Origin: Thermoplasmata archaeon
Lineage (GTDB): Archaea > Thermoplasmatota > Thermoplasmata > Lutacidiplasmatales > UBA184
Assembly (NCBI GenBank): GCA_022750055.1
Contig: JAKIWL010000002.1
Location: 147,042 to 211,041, forward strand
Direction of reading: 5' to 3'
DNA length: 64,000 nucleotides
Below are positions 52,213 through 60,771 of this stretch, piece after piece (positions within the stretch are counted from its first letter, which is position 1; each line of letters opens with the position of its first letter). The position numbers and the translations under genes are program-made. The notes beneath the pieces are model-generated. The model was not told the origin of the DNA, did not search any database, and was given only the letters and a program-made list of their open reading frames with translations.

Positions 52213-53055
52213 ATGGACCGAGAGACCTACCGACGCCTCTACGAGACGCTCGCCACCGAACACGACGTCGACAAGGTAGCACGGGACGAGCACCTCGACC
52301 CGGAGCTGCTGTTCGTCATCTATACGCATCGGGTGACGCGCGATGCGACCCGGCGGTTCTATGTCGTCAAGCGCCAGGTCCCCAAGCTCGTGGCCCAGTG
52401 GCGGCGCGGGCGGCCCCTGCTCGACATCGCGAGCGAGTGGAAGTTCCCCCCGGTCCTGATGGGACAGATCCTGCTCGGGGAACTCGGCGTCCCCAGAAAG
52501 AAGGTATGGCAGACCTTCCTCGACCCCGACACCGCTCCGGACGCGCGGATCCACGCCGAGGTCCTCGACCTCCTGAGACACGACCCGATCTACTCACCGG
52601 ACGGAATGGAGCGCCAGCGCGAGCGCGGCCGGCGCGGCGAAGAGCGGCTGTACAACTGGCTCGGGGCCCATCACATCGGGTACCGGACCGAGAAGGACCT
52701 GCGGGGCAAGTTCCAGAAGACTCCCGATGCCCTGCTCGACCGACCGATCGTCTTCTACGGTCAGAAGCTTACGTGGATCGAATCGAAGGCGAACTTCGGG
52801 GACGACGTGGAGCTCAAGAAGAACCTACGTCGGCAGCTCGGACCGTACACGGAGCTCTTCGGGGAGGGCGCGGTCGTGTACTGGTACGGGTTCGTCGACG
52901 GGGCCGATTCGCCTCTGGGGATCCTGTTGTGGGACGGTCCGACGATCGAGTCGATCACCCCGGTCCTGGCAGAGGCGTCGCCCCCGCCTTCGCACCCGGC
53001 CCACCCGGTGCACCGACCGACGCACGCGGGAACTCACGCTGGGCCCCCGTCGTGA
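52213..53055 (+). CDS. TPD-domain protein (CDIN1/C15orf41 homologue), nuclease-like
   Basis: 280 residues. N-terminal helices (about 1-130) resemble HTH modules (PLLDIASEWKFPPVLMGQIL). The C-terminal part is a PD-(D/E)xK nuclease-like fold with QKTPDALLDRPIVFYGQKL and WIESKANFGDD; Asp172, Glu190 and Lys192 are the candidate catalytic residues. The family includes human CDIN1, mutated in congenital dyserythropoietic anaemia; the archaeal activity is not established. The Pro/His-rich C-terminal tail overlaps the convergent hisS gene by 101 bp. A TTAAAC element lies about 75 nt upstream of the ATG. Confidence 0.78.
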   Translation: MDRETYRRLYETLATEHDVDKVARDEHLDPELLFVIYTHRVTRDATRRFYVVKRQVPKLVAQWRRGRPLLDIASEWKFPPVLMGQILLGELGVPRKKVWQTFLDPDTAPDARIHAEVLDLLRHDPIYSPDGMERQRERGRRGEERLYNWLGAHHIGYRTEKDLRGKFQKTPDALLDRPIVFYGQKLTWIESKANFGDDVELKKNLRRQLGPYTELFGEGAVVYWYGFVDGADSPLGILLWDGPTIESITPVLAEASPPPSHPAHPVHRPTHAGTHAGPPS

Positions 53056-54301
53056 GGTCGCGCTCGAGCAACATCCCGCGCTCGAGCTCTTGCGGGCCGA
53101 CCAGGATCGCGCGGCGCGCCTTCCGGCGGCCGGCCTCCCGGAGCTGGCGCCCAAGCGTCCGATCCATCAGGTCGAAATCCGCCGAGACGCCCGACGCTCG
53201 GAGCGCGTCGACGACCTCGATCGCCTCGGGCACCTGTTCGGGGGTCACGGCGATCACGTACGTATCGATGGGGGGCTCCCCGTCCGGCCACCGCCCGTTC
53301 GCCCGCAGCAAGAGCTCAAGCGTCTGGTCCCCGATCGCGAGCCCGACCGCGGGGGTGGCTGGACCCCCGAACAGTTCGATCAGGCGGTCGTAGCGCCCGC
53401 CCCCGAAGATAGACCGGCGCTCTCCGCTCCGACCGAACGCTTCGAAGACCGTCGAGGTATAGTACGCGAACCCGCGGACGATGCGGAGGTCGAGGTGGAC
53501 CCGGTCCCGGAGCCGCGTCGCGGCAAGGAGGTCGAACAGACGACGGAGTCGGCGGGCCCCCTCCGGTCCCGGGTCGGCGAGACCCCGAGCCAACCAGCCA
53601 TCGAGGATCCCGGGGGCCTCGGTCACGGGGACTCCGTTCTCGATCGAGGCGAGGTCGCCCAGGAGTTGTTCGACCCGGTCTTCGGACAGGCCGGCTTCGG
53701 CGAGAGCCGAGGCGAACTCCGCAGGCGTGTCCTTGTGGGAACGGTCGAGGGCCCTGAAGAATCGGGGGAGGTCGGTCGCTCCCAGGGACCGGCCCATTCC
53801 CTCCACGAGCTGCCGGTCGTTCAACCGAAATTCGTACAGACCTTCCGCTCCGGCCTCATCGAGGATCCCTGCCGCCGCGAGCAAGAGGTCGACCTCCGCC
53901 TCGACCCCAGCCGCCCCCAGGATGTCGAGGTTGAACTGGGTGAACTCGCGAGTTCGACCCGCCTGGGGCTCCTCGTAGCGCCAGAGCTTCGACAGGGTGA
54001 ACCACTTCACCGGTTGCGGAAGGGCCTTGGCGAGCTCGACGTACGCCCGCGCGAGCGAGGGGGTCGTCTCCGCGACGAGCGTGACGGAGCGCCCTCCCTT
54101 GTCGGTGAAGGCCCAGAGCTCCTTCGCGATCTCCTCCCCGCTCTTGACCTGGAACAGTTCCAGGCTCTCGACCGAGGGGGTCTCGAGCTCCACGAAGCCG
54201 GCCCGTCGGGCGGCCGACCGCATCCGACCGAAGATCGCGCTGCGCGCTCCGGCGTCGGGTGGAGGGTAGTCGCGGAACCCACGGAGGACGCCCAAGGTCA
54301 C
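52955..54301 (-). CDS. hisS: Histidyl-tRNA synthetase
   Basis: 448-residue class II synthetase. Motif 1-like RGFRDYPPPDAGARSAIF starts the protein, the His-specific segments read LWRYEEPQAGRTREFTQFN and VRGFAYYTSTVFEAFGRSG, and FGGGRYDRLIELFGGPATPA carries motif 3. The anticodon-binding domain follows from about 345. The GTG start overlaps the upstream gene's stop by 4 bp, with a TATA element 25 nt before it inside that upstream gene. The C-terminal tail is Gly/Pro-rich and overlaps the TPD gene on the other strand. Confidence 0.93.
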   Translation of the reverse strand: MTLGVLRGFRDYPPPDAGARSAIFGRMRSAARRAGFVELETPSVESLELFQVKSGEEIAKELWAFTDKGGRSVTLVAETTPSLARAYVELAKALPQPVKWFTLSKLWRYEEPQAGRTREFTQFNLDILGAAGVEAEVDLLLAAAGILDEAGAEGLYEFRLNDRQLVEGMGRSLGATDLPRFFRALDRSHKDTPAEFASALAEAGLSEDRVEQLLGDLASIENGVPVTEAPGILDGWLARGLADPGPEGARRLRRLFDLLAATRLRDRVHLDLRIVRGFAYYTSTVFEAFGRSGERRSIFGGGRYDRLIELFGGPATPAVGLAIGDQTLELLLRANGRWPDGEPPIDTYVIAVTPEQVPEAIEVVDALRASGVSADFDLMDRTLGRQLREAGRRKARRAILVGPQELERGMLLERDLTTGAQREFPRASVGAPGGPGAKAGATPLPGPG

Positions 54302-55407
54302 GCGGGCCGGACCGATGGGTCGATATTAAGGGCTGGGGCGGGGGCGTCGACCGGATCGGCGAGGCGAGCCAATCGATCGACGCCGCGGCGGTAGAACGCG
54401 ACCGCGGCGCTGAAGTTGCGCTTCTTGACCTGGCTCGCGAACTCGCGCAGGTCCGTGAGCACCGGGTCGACATGGGCGCCTGCCAACCGCTGGGCCCGGA
54501 CCTCCTCGATACGGTGGGCGAGGTCCTTCTCCAGGATCGGGTTCAGGATCGTCCAGAGTCCGACGGTACCGCGGGAGAGCAACGCCTCCGATCCCTCGCG
54601 CTCGAGCTCGCGCAGGAGTCGCCGTCCCTCGGTGATGGGTCCGAGCGCAGCGGTCGGGTCGCCGCCCAGCTCCCGAATGGCTCCCTCCAGGTCCTCGGCC
54701 GCTTGGAGGAGAACTTCCGCCGGGCCCCACTCCTCGTCGAGGTGGTCGAGCGCCTCGGTCGCCCCGAGGATCTCCCGGTGGGTCTGGGCCAGCTCGCCCT
54801 GCGCGAGAAGAGATCGGGCCCGATCCAGCGCCCGGTCCACCGTGGGGGTCGGGAGGAGCTGCGCCCACTGCGTCCGCCGGGCGAGCTGGGCCCCATAGGA
54901 AACAGTGAGGTCGGCCGCGACCCGTACGAACAGCTCGGTCGCGAATCGGTCGAGCGTGTCTTCGTCCGTGACCCCGGCCAGCTCCCGAGCCCGGAACGTC
55001 AGGGCATATCCTTCCGGATCGTCGGCCCGGGCGAGGCCGAGGTACTCGTCGATCAGGCGCCGCAGTTCCGCAACCCCCCCTGGTTCTGGAAGGCGGGGTC
55101 GGCTCGGAAGGGTGTGGAGCGCGAGCGTCGCGACCTCCGCCCCGCGCTCGTTCCCCGTGGGGGGCGGTGGGACCGAGCGAGCCGGAGTTGCTCGCGCCAT
55201 CCTCCCGCTGACCGAGTCGGGTTCACCCAGGGCGAGGTCGCCCAGGGCCTCGATCAACTCCCGTACCTGGGTCTCGTACCGGGGGTCTCCCTTCGGCAGG
55301 CCGACGGCCGCTCGGATCGGTTCGAAAAGCTCGGTGGAGAGTCCGCAACGTCGGCACCCGGCCGACCCAGGCAGGTTATCGGCCTCGCAGGCGGGACAGA
55401 CCGGCAT
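54298..55407 (-). CDS. Zinc-ribbon, helical protein of unknown function
   Basis: 369 residues. The N-terminus is a zinc ribbon (MPVCPACEADNLPGSAGCRR with CGLSTE following). The rest is largely helical and charged, with repeats of Leu-rich segments (DRARSLLAQGELAQTHREIL, EALDHLDEEWGPAEVLLQAA) that look like a coiled-coil or TPR-like array. No family recognised. The stop overlaps hisS by 4 bp and the start is 23 nt downstream of the HtpX stop. Confidence 0.65.
   Translation of the reverse strand: MPVCPACEADNLPGSAGCRRCGLSTELFEPIRAAVGLPKGDPRYETQVRELIEALGDLALGEPDSVSGRMARATPARSVPPPPTGNERGAEVATLALHTLPSRPRLPEPGGVAELRRLIDEYLGLARADDPEGYALTFRARELAGVTDEDTLDRFATELFVRVAADLTVSYGAQLARRTQWAQLLPTPTVDRALDRARSLLAQGELAQTHREILGATEALDHLDEEWGPAEVLLQAAEDLEGAIRELGGDPTAALGPITEGRRLLRELEREGSEALLSRGTVGLWTILNPILEKDLAHRIEEVRAQRLAGAHVDPVLTDLREFASQVKKRNFSAAVAFYRRGVDRLARLADPVDAPAPALNIDPSVRPA
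54321..54330 (-). promoter_or_regulatory. TATA-like box upstream of hisS
   Basis: The minus strand reads CTTAATATCG, centred about 25 nt before the hisS GTG and lying inside the 3' end of the upstream gene. It suggests an internal promoter giving leaderless hisS mRNA. Confidence 0.5.
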
Positions 55408-55430
55408 CGTCCTTCGGTCGGCGCGGTCCT

Positions 55431-56372
55431 CTAACGCGACCCGCTGCGGTTCGGGAACGCCCCCGAGGCGATCGGGGAGCGGATCGGTACCGTGTAGACC
55501 GGGGAACGGCCCATCGCGCGGAGGCGGGCGATCCGGTCCTGGATCGGCGGGTGGGTCGAGAACAGGCTCGCGAACCAGCTTCCCCCGTACGGGTTGACGA
55601 TGAACAGGCTCGACGAAGCCGGCGATCCCTGGGTCATGGGGTACCGGGCGTTCGCCGGGGCCAACTTCTGGAGGGCGTCAGCGAGCGCACCGGGGTCTCC
55701 AGTCGTTTGCGCGCCGACCGCGTCCGCGCGCGACTCCCGAGAGCGCGAGACGGCGAGTTGGATGAGCATCGCCGCGATGGGCGCTCCGACGGCCGCCAGC
55801 AGGACGACGAGCCAGCTCGCCGACTGGCCCCGACCGCGGCCTCCGAGCAGGCTCGAGAAGATGACCATCTGGGCCGCGTAGGAGATCGCGCCCGCGAGCG
55901 TGGCCGCGAAGGTCATCACGAGGATGTCCCGGTCCTTGACGTGGGCGAGCTCGTGCGCCACGACCCCCGTGAGCTCCCGGTCGTCCAGCAGTCGCAACAG
56001 CCCCACCGTGACGGCCACGACCGCATGGCGGTCGTCGCGGCCGGTCGCAAACGCGTTCGGCGTCTCGGAGTTCACGAGGGCGATCCGAGGGCTCACGAGC
56101 CCGAATCGGGGGGCGAGCCCTTGAACGATGCGGGCCAACCTCGGGAGCTCCTCCTCACGGACGATCCGAGCGTGGTTCGACCAGAGGATCAACCGGTCGC
56201 ACAGGAAATAGGTCACGAGGTTGATCGCGAGGGAGAGCGAGATGGCGATGATCAATCCGGCGAGGGGGCTGCCGAACACGTACTGGCCCAGGAGGCCCCC
56301 AACCACGACGAAGAGGGCGATGATCGCCCCGAACAGGAGCAGCGTCTTGCTTCGAGGGCCGAACATCGGCAC
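55431..56372 (-). CDS. htpX: HtpX-like M48 zinc metalloprotease
   Basis: 313 residues, membrane-bound quality-control protease. Two N-terminal hydrophobic segments (ALFVVVGGLLGQYV; GLIIAISLSLAINLVTYFL) precede the zinc motif HELAH in LTGVVAHELAHVKDRDILVM, with the third ligand Glu in RSRESRADAVGAQ. Two more hydrophobic segments flank the middle. The GTG start lies about 30 nt after a TATA-like box, so the mRNA is probably leaderless. Confidence 0.9.
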   Translation of the reverse strand: MPMFGPRSKTLLLFGAIIALFVVVGGLLGQYVFGSPLAGLIIAISLSLAINLVTYFLCDRLILWSNHARIVREEELPRLARIVQGLAPRFGLVSPRIALVNSETPNAFATGRDDRHAVVAVTVGLLRLLDDRELTGVVAHELAHVKDRDILVMTFAATLAGAISYAAQMVIFSSLLGGRGRGQSASWLVVLLAAVGAPIAAMLIQLAVSRSRESRADAVGAQTTGDPGALADALQKLAPANARYPMTQGSPASSSLFIVNPYGGSWFASLFSTHPPIQDRIARLRAMGRSPVYTVPIRSPIASGAFPNRSGSR

Positions 56373-56399
56373 GATCTCCGACGGTAGAACGCGCGCGGT

Positions 56400-56408
56400 C
56401 TATTTAGG
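56400..56408 (-). promoter_or_regulatory. TATA-like box upstream of htpX
   Basis: The minus strand reads GCCTAAATAG across the tiaS stop codon, about 30 nt before the htpX GTG. The spacing matches other leaderless genes in the window. Confidence 0.45.
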
Positions 56409-57731
56409 CGTCCCCGAACCCACCGGCACTCTCCGGGGGAGCGGATGCAGATGGCGGCGCGCAGACGGCGTCGGGTGGTAGATGCCCGGTCCGAACTCCG
56501 CCGGAACCCAGCGGGGTCGGGCCGACTCGGGTGGAAAACGAGTTCGACAGGTGGGGCATCGATACCCGCGCCCCGTCCCGAGGGAACCGGCCGTTCGGGC
56601 GCAGACCGGACAGCGGGGCGGGGTGAGTCCGTCGGGACGAGGCGGCGCGTGCCGGATCTCGATCCCCTCCAAGCGGAAGGCGGGATCGCGTCCCCGGCCT
56701 CCCCACACGACGACCTGGTCCCCAATCGCGAGTCCGCGGGCGACCCGCGGGAGGACCTTCGTCGGCTCGAACGCCCAGCAGTCCAGGTGGGCTCCGGTCG
56801 CGTCTGCGATGCGAAGGCGCACATGGCCACCGTGTCGGCGCTCGGGGGCAGCGCTCACTCGACCCTCGAACCGGCCCGGCTGATAGGGGAGTAGGTCGGG
56901 TATCGCGCGGTCGACGAGGTGGTCTCCGGTGCCCTGGTTCGTACGGAACAGGACCCACCGTTCGAGCGGCTCGGAGCGGATCGCATCGAGCGCAGCGGGC
57001 AGGATCCTCGGGTCGGTCGACCGAAGGCCGAGCAGCACCGGGCAGGGTGTGTGCGGGGCGATGAGAAGCCGGCGCGTCGTCGGGTCAAAGCACTGGAACA
57101 GGCTCGGGAACCGGGCTTCCGCTTCCAGGACGCTCCGAGTGTCGATCTCGCGAGAGCGCGAACGGTCCGTCGAAAGGCGGTACCCGATGAGCTCCCAGGT
57201 GTGGACGCGCCCGGGCCACGCGACGGCCGCCGTCGCTCCGACGAGCCCCCGGGACGACCCCCGCGTCCACGCCTCCGCAGACCGCCGGGTGATCCACTCG
57301 CGGGCCTGGGCGATCCGGACCACCGAGCGGACCGCTTGATAGTAGAATTCCCCTGGGGGCCGGGCGTCGAAGGCGACCATCGCCGGGTCGCTTCGGGGGC
57401 CGTCGTCGCTGGCGGCGAGGACCGCGTCCCACGCCTCGGTGAGGAAGCGCTCTCGGGTGCGGTCGGGGATCGGGCGACCGCCGGGGAAGGCCCGTAGCGC
57501 CCCCTCGGGAAACCGGCCGATCGGGCGCGGCGACCCGGTCCCACGACCGAAGCGCGCGGAGAGCGCTGCGTTGCCGCGCGTCTTCCAGGGGATATTGGGG
57601 TTGAGTCGGACGAGTCGCGGCGCGCCGATCAGGTCGACGTGGCGTGCTCGGGCGACCCGGAGGATTTCGGTGAGAACGAAGGTCGTGCATCCACCGGACG
57701 GACCGTCGGTGTCGTCGAGGCCCAGCCACAT
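56400..57731 (-). CDS. tiaS: tRNA(Ile2) 2-agmatinylcytidine synthetase TiaS
   Basis: 443 residues. TiaS changes C34 of the AUA-reading tRNA-Ile to agmatidine using agmatine and ATP. The start MWLGLDDTDGPSGGCTTFVL and NPNIPWKTRGNAALS are family hallmarks. Later comes an OB-fold segment (FEGRVSAAPERRHGGHVRLR) and a C-terminal zinc ribbon: CPVCARTAG and YRCPTCRTRF. It is essential wherever AUA is read this way. Confidence 0.92.
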   Translation of the reverse strand: MWLGLDDTDGPSGGCTTFVLTEILRVARARHVDLIGAPRLVRLNPNIPWKTRGNAALSARFGRGTGSPRPIGRFPEGALRAFPGGRPIPDRTRERFLTEAWDAVLAASDDGPRSDPAMVAFDARPPGEFYYQAVRSVVRIAQAREWITRRSAEAWTRGSSRGLVGATAAVAWPGRVHTWELIGYRLSTDRSRSREIDTRSVLEAEARFPSLFQCFDPTTRRLLIAPHTPCPVLLGLRSTDPRILPAALDAIRSEPLERWVLFRTNQGTGDHLVDRAIPDLLPYQPGRFEGRVSAAPERRHGGHVRLRIADATGAHLDCWAFEPTKVLPRVARGLAIGDQVVVWGGRGRDPAFRLEGIEIRHAPPRPDGLTPPRCPVCARTAGSLGTGRGYRCPTCRTRFPPESARPRWVPAEFGPGIYHPTPSARRHLHPLPRRVPVGSGTPK

Positions 57732-57824
57732 GTCCTAGAGCGACCTCCGTTCGGACGGACCGCGCTTCGACTCATGGCCTCTCGGGTCACCGCCCCGGGG
57801 CGCTCCACTAGCAGGGGCTTCGCC

Positions 57825-58697
57825 CTAGGCGAGGGCGTGGAGGAGCCTTTCGTAGGTCGCCCGATTCGAGGTGAGATCGATGTCCGCCACCGCGGGACCC
57901 GTGCGGTCCGGGAGCAGCTTGAGCTCGAGCGAGGCTGCCTCGGCGCTGACCTCCCGGGGGCGGTGCATCACGCCGATGGGGATCCGGCCCTGGGCGATCG
58001 TGTCGAGACAGAGCTGAAACGTCTTGGCGCGGTCGGTGGCGTCGTAACCGGAGAGCTTGCTGATGTCCTGGACCTTCGCCCGCCACTCCTTGTATGTGTC
58101 GTTGTAGGTGACGCAGGGAGACAGGGCCTCCACGAAGGCGAACCCTCGATTCTCGCGGTTGAACTTCAGGCTCTCGACCAGGATCTGCGTCATCTGCTTG
58201 GGGTCCCCGGAGAAGGTCCGCGCGACGAAATTGGGCGCCGGGATCGAGAGGGCGGTGAGGATCGCATCGAAGGGGTTCTCGACGTTTCCCTCGTAGCCGA
58301 GCTGGCTCGTCGGCGAGGCCTGACCCTTCGTCAGACCGTAGGTCTCGTTGTTCATGACGATGTAGAGGAAGGAGGCGTTCTTCTTGAACGCGTGGATGAA
58401 GTGGCCCATCCCGATCGCGTACCCGTCTCCATCGCCTCCGGCGGCGATCACCGTGAGCTTCGGATTCCCGAGTTTGACACCGACCGCCTGCGCCAAGAGT
58501 CGGCCGTGCAGGGCGTGGATCCCGTTCATGTCGAGGAAGTTGTGGATCCCTCCCGAGCAACCGATGCCCCCGACGAGGACGAGCTCGTGGCTGGGGATGG
58601 CCAGCTCGAGGGCCGCCTTCTTCACCGCGGCCAGCACGCCGAAGTCCCCACAGCCCGGGCACCAGGTCGAGGGGATCGGCTTGACGGTCTCGACCAT
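57825..58697 (-). CDS. 2-oxoacid:ferredoxin oxidoreductase, beta subunit
   Basis: 290 residues. Thiamine pyrophosphate site AAGGDGDGYAIGMGHFIHAF and NNETYGLTKGQASPTS, with the N-terminal CPGCGDFG. It pairs with the alpha subunit encoded 1 nt upstream. The complex oxidises a 2-oxoacid with CoA and reduces ferredoxin; the fused alpha/gamma, two-subunit form is typical of archaeal 2-oxoglutarate or broad-range 2-oxoacid enzymes. Only CxxC is visible for a cluster, as usual for this subunit type. Confidence 0.9.
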   Translation of the reverse strand: MVETVKPIPSTWCPGCGDFGVLAAVKKAALELAIPSHELVLVGGIGCSGGIHNFLDMNGIHALHGRLLAQAVGVKLGNPKLTVIAAGGDGDGYAIGMGHFIHAFKKNASFLYIVMNNETYGLTKGQASPTSQLGYEGNVENPFDAILTALSIPAPNFVARTFSGDPKQMTQILVESLKFNRENRGFAFVEALSPCVTYNDTYKEWRAKVQDISKLSGYDATDRAKTFQLCLDTIAQGRIPIGVMHRPREVSAEAASLELKLLPDRTGPAVADIDLTSNRATYERLLHALA

Positions 58698-58698
58698 C

Positions 58699-60492
58699 CT
58701 AGCTCTCCTGGACGCGGCGAGCGATCTCGGGGGCCCGGAAGCTCATGCCGTCGTACTTGACGATCGAACGCAGCTTGCGGTGATGCTCGGGCAGGTGTTC
58801 GCGAACGAGGCGGGCGAATTGGCCGGTGTAGTTGTGCTCGACGATGAAGGCGACATCCACCGAATCGAGGAACGGTCCCAGGCTGGGCGTGGGAACCGGG
58901 AACAGGGTCCGGGCCTGATAGAACGTCGTCGGGAGGTCCTGGTGACGGAGGATCTCCTGGGCCTCCCGGATCGGGCCCCAGGTGCTGCCGTAGCCGATGA
59001 TACCGGTGCGGGCGCCCTCCATCGCGTACAGGCTCGGGGAGGGCAGCTCCGGCACGACCTCGACCATCTTCCCCATCCGTTTCTCCATCATTTTCGCACG
59101 ATTCACCGGATTGACCGAGACGTGGCCCATCTCGTCGTGCTCGTTTCCGGTGACCTGGGCGATCCCCCCGGGGGTTCCGGGCGGGGCGTAGGGGGAAAAG
59201 CCCTGCGCCGAATACTGATAGTAGCCGTACCGGGTCATCTTCTGGAGGTCCTCGGCGGTCAGCCGGTCCCCTCGGTCGATCCGAGCGGCGGAGAGGTCGA
59301 ACGGGGCCGCGGTAACCGCGTTCTGGCAGAGGGCCTGGTCGAGCAGCAGGATGACCGGCAGCCTCCATTTTTCCGCGAGGTTCAGCGCCTGTCCGGTCAG
59401 TTGGAAACAGTCCTCGATCGTGCCCGGGGCCAGGATCAAACGGGGGAACTCCCCGTGGCCCAAGTTCGCCAGGTGCGAGAGGTCCGATTGCTCGTGCCGG
59501 GTCGGCTCGCCCGTCGAGGGCCCGACGCGTTGGCAATCCGCGACCACGATCGGGATCTCGGCGGCTCCGGCGTGGCCGATCCCTTCGGTCATCAGGGAAA
59601 GGCCCGGGCCGCTCGTAGAGGTCATCACTCGTGCCCCGGCGTAGGAGGCCCCGATGATCATGTTGATGGCCGCGAGTTCGTCCTCCGCCTGGCGGGCGAC
59701 GCCGTGCAGGGCAGGAAGGTATCGCATCAGGTACTCCATCACCTCGGTCGCCGGGGTGATCGGATAGCCCGCGAAGAACCGCCCCCCTCCCACGACGAAT
59801 CCCAGCGCGACGGCGTGGTTCCCCGTGATGAGGATCCGGTCGTGTGCATCCCCATCGGCCACGGACCACCGGCCCACGAGCTCGGGTCGATCCAAGGCCA
59901 ATCGGCGTCCGATCTCGAGCGCCTTGAGGTTCTTCTCGAGGGCCTCGGCCCCGCGTCGCTGGAACCGGTCCTCGATCACCGCGCTCGTCAGGATCGGGTC
60001 GAGGCCTAGGATGATCGAGATGGCTCCGTACGCGGCGGTGTTCTTGTAGATCGGTTGGCCGACCTGTCCGCCCACGAGGGTCGCGAACGGGAACCCGATG
60101 GCGTCGGGCGCGTCGGACTGGAACGAGGAAGAATCGTACAGGATCAGCCCGTCCGCGTCGAGCTCGGCCCGACCGATGTCAATGGCCTCGTGGTCGAAGG
60201 CGAGGAGGAGATTCACCGTGGCTTTCTCCGCCGCGACGGGTAGCTTGGAAGCGCGGACGGAGGCATCCGCATGTCCGCCACGGATCCGGGAGAGGACGTT
60301 CCGAGAAGAATAGACGTAGAGGCCGCGCCGGCGGAAGTATCGTCCCAGCAGATCGGAGACGGTTAGGGTCCCGTCGCCTCCCTGCCCCCCGATCATCACG
60401 GAGAGGTCCGAGAGCTCCTGGAAACTCGCGGGCGCCTGTCTCGCAGTGCCCGCCGAGATCGTCGACGTAGAACTGACTGCCGGTGTGGTCAT
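58699..60492 (-). CDS. 2-oxoacid:ferredoxin oxidoreductase, fused gamma/alpha subunit
   Basis: 597 residues. Residues about 28-220 form the gamma domain (MIGGQGGDGTLTVSDLLGRY; NVLSRIRGGHADASVR). The alpha domain follows with GGGRFFAGYPITPATEVME, the motif that interacts with the 2-oxoacid, then TSTSGPGLSLMTEGIGHAGA. The ATG (MTTPAVSSTSTISAG) was preferred to the longer open frame because that frame runs antisense through the divergent synthase gene. A TATA-like box lies about 55 nt upstream. Confidence 0.9.
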   Translation of the reverse strand: MTTPAVSSTSTISAGTARQAPASFQELSDLSVMIGGQGGDGTLTVSDLLGRYFRRRGLYVYSSRNVLSRIRGGHADASVRASKLPVAAEKATVNLLLAFDHEAIDIGRAELDADGLILYDSSSFQSDAPDAIGFPFATLVGGQVGQPIYKNTAAYGAISIILGLDPILTSAVIEDRFQRRGAEALEKNLKALEIGRRLALDRPELVGRWSVADGDAHDRILITGNHAVALGFVVGGGRFFAGYPITPATEVMEYLMRYLPALHGVARQAEDELAAINMIIGASYAGARVMTSTSGPGLSLMTEGIGHAGAAEIPIVVADCQRVGPSTGEPTRHEQSDLSHLANLGHGEFPRLILAPGTIEDCFQLTGQALNLAEKWRLPVILLLDQALCQNAVTAAPFDLSAARIDRGDRLTAEDLQKMTRYGYYQYSAQGFSPYAPPGTPGGIAQVTGNEHDEMGHVSVNPVNRAKMMEKRMGKMVEVVPELPSPSLYAMEGARTGIIGYGSTWGPIREAQEILRHQDLPTTFYQARTLFPVPTPSLGPFLDSVDVAFIVEHNYTGQFARLVREHLPEHHRKLRSIVKYDGMSFRAPEIARRVQES

Positions 60493-60543
60493 GGTGCTGG
60501 TTCGGCCGGCGGACTCCCGCCGACAGGAATTCAAACGAACCTC

Positions 60544-60553
60544 CGTATTTAAG
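60544..60553 (-). promoter_or_regulatory. TATA-like box of the oxidoreductase operon
   Basis: The minus strand reads CCCTTAAATAC-like sequence, centred about 55 nt before the alpha-subunit ATG, giving a leader of about 30 nt. Confidence 0.5.
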
Positions 60554-60736
60554 GGATGGGAATCCGAGGCGGTCGCAAGCGCCCGTGGGCGTGTTGTCGT
60601 CACGGCGCACGGGTCCGGCTCGAACGCAGGCCCAGCACTGACGGGATCGCCCGATCGTCCCGTCGGGGAAGAATCCGGTTCCAACACGACGCCACCGGTC
60701 GGGGCCTCCCGACGACGCGGGCCGCCCTCGGTGAGA

Positions 60737-60745
60737 ATCCTTATC
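60737..60745 (+). promoter_or_regulatory. TATA-like box upstream of the acyltransferase operon
   Basis: ATCCTTATC, 27-35 nt before the ATG at 60772, in the divergent region shared with the oxidoreductase operon. The same CCTTATC motif is found before the gene at 42305. Confidence 0.5.
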
Positions 60746-60771
60746 ACGTTCTCGACGATGAATCTCCTGCG

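Noticed and set aside
52727-54394. 555-codon plus-strand frame opposite hisS
   Set aside because: Antisense to a full histidyl-tRNA synthetase with all class II motifs; no features of its own.
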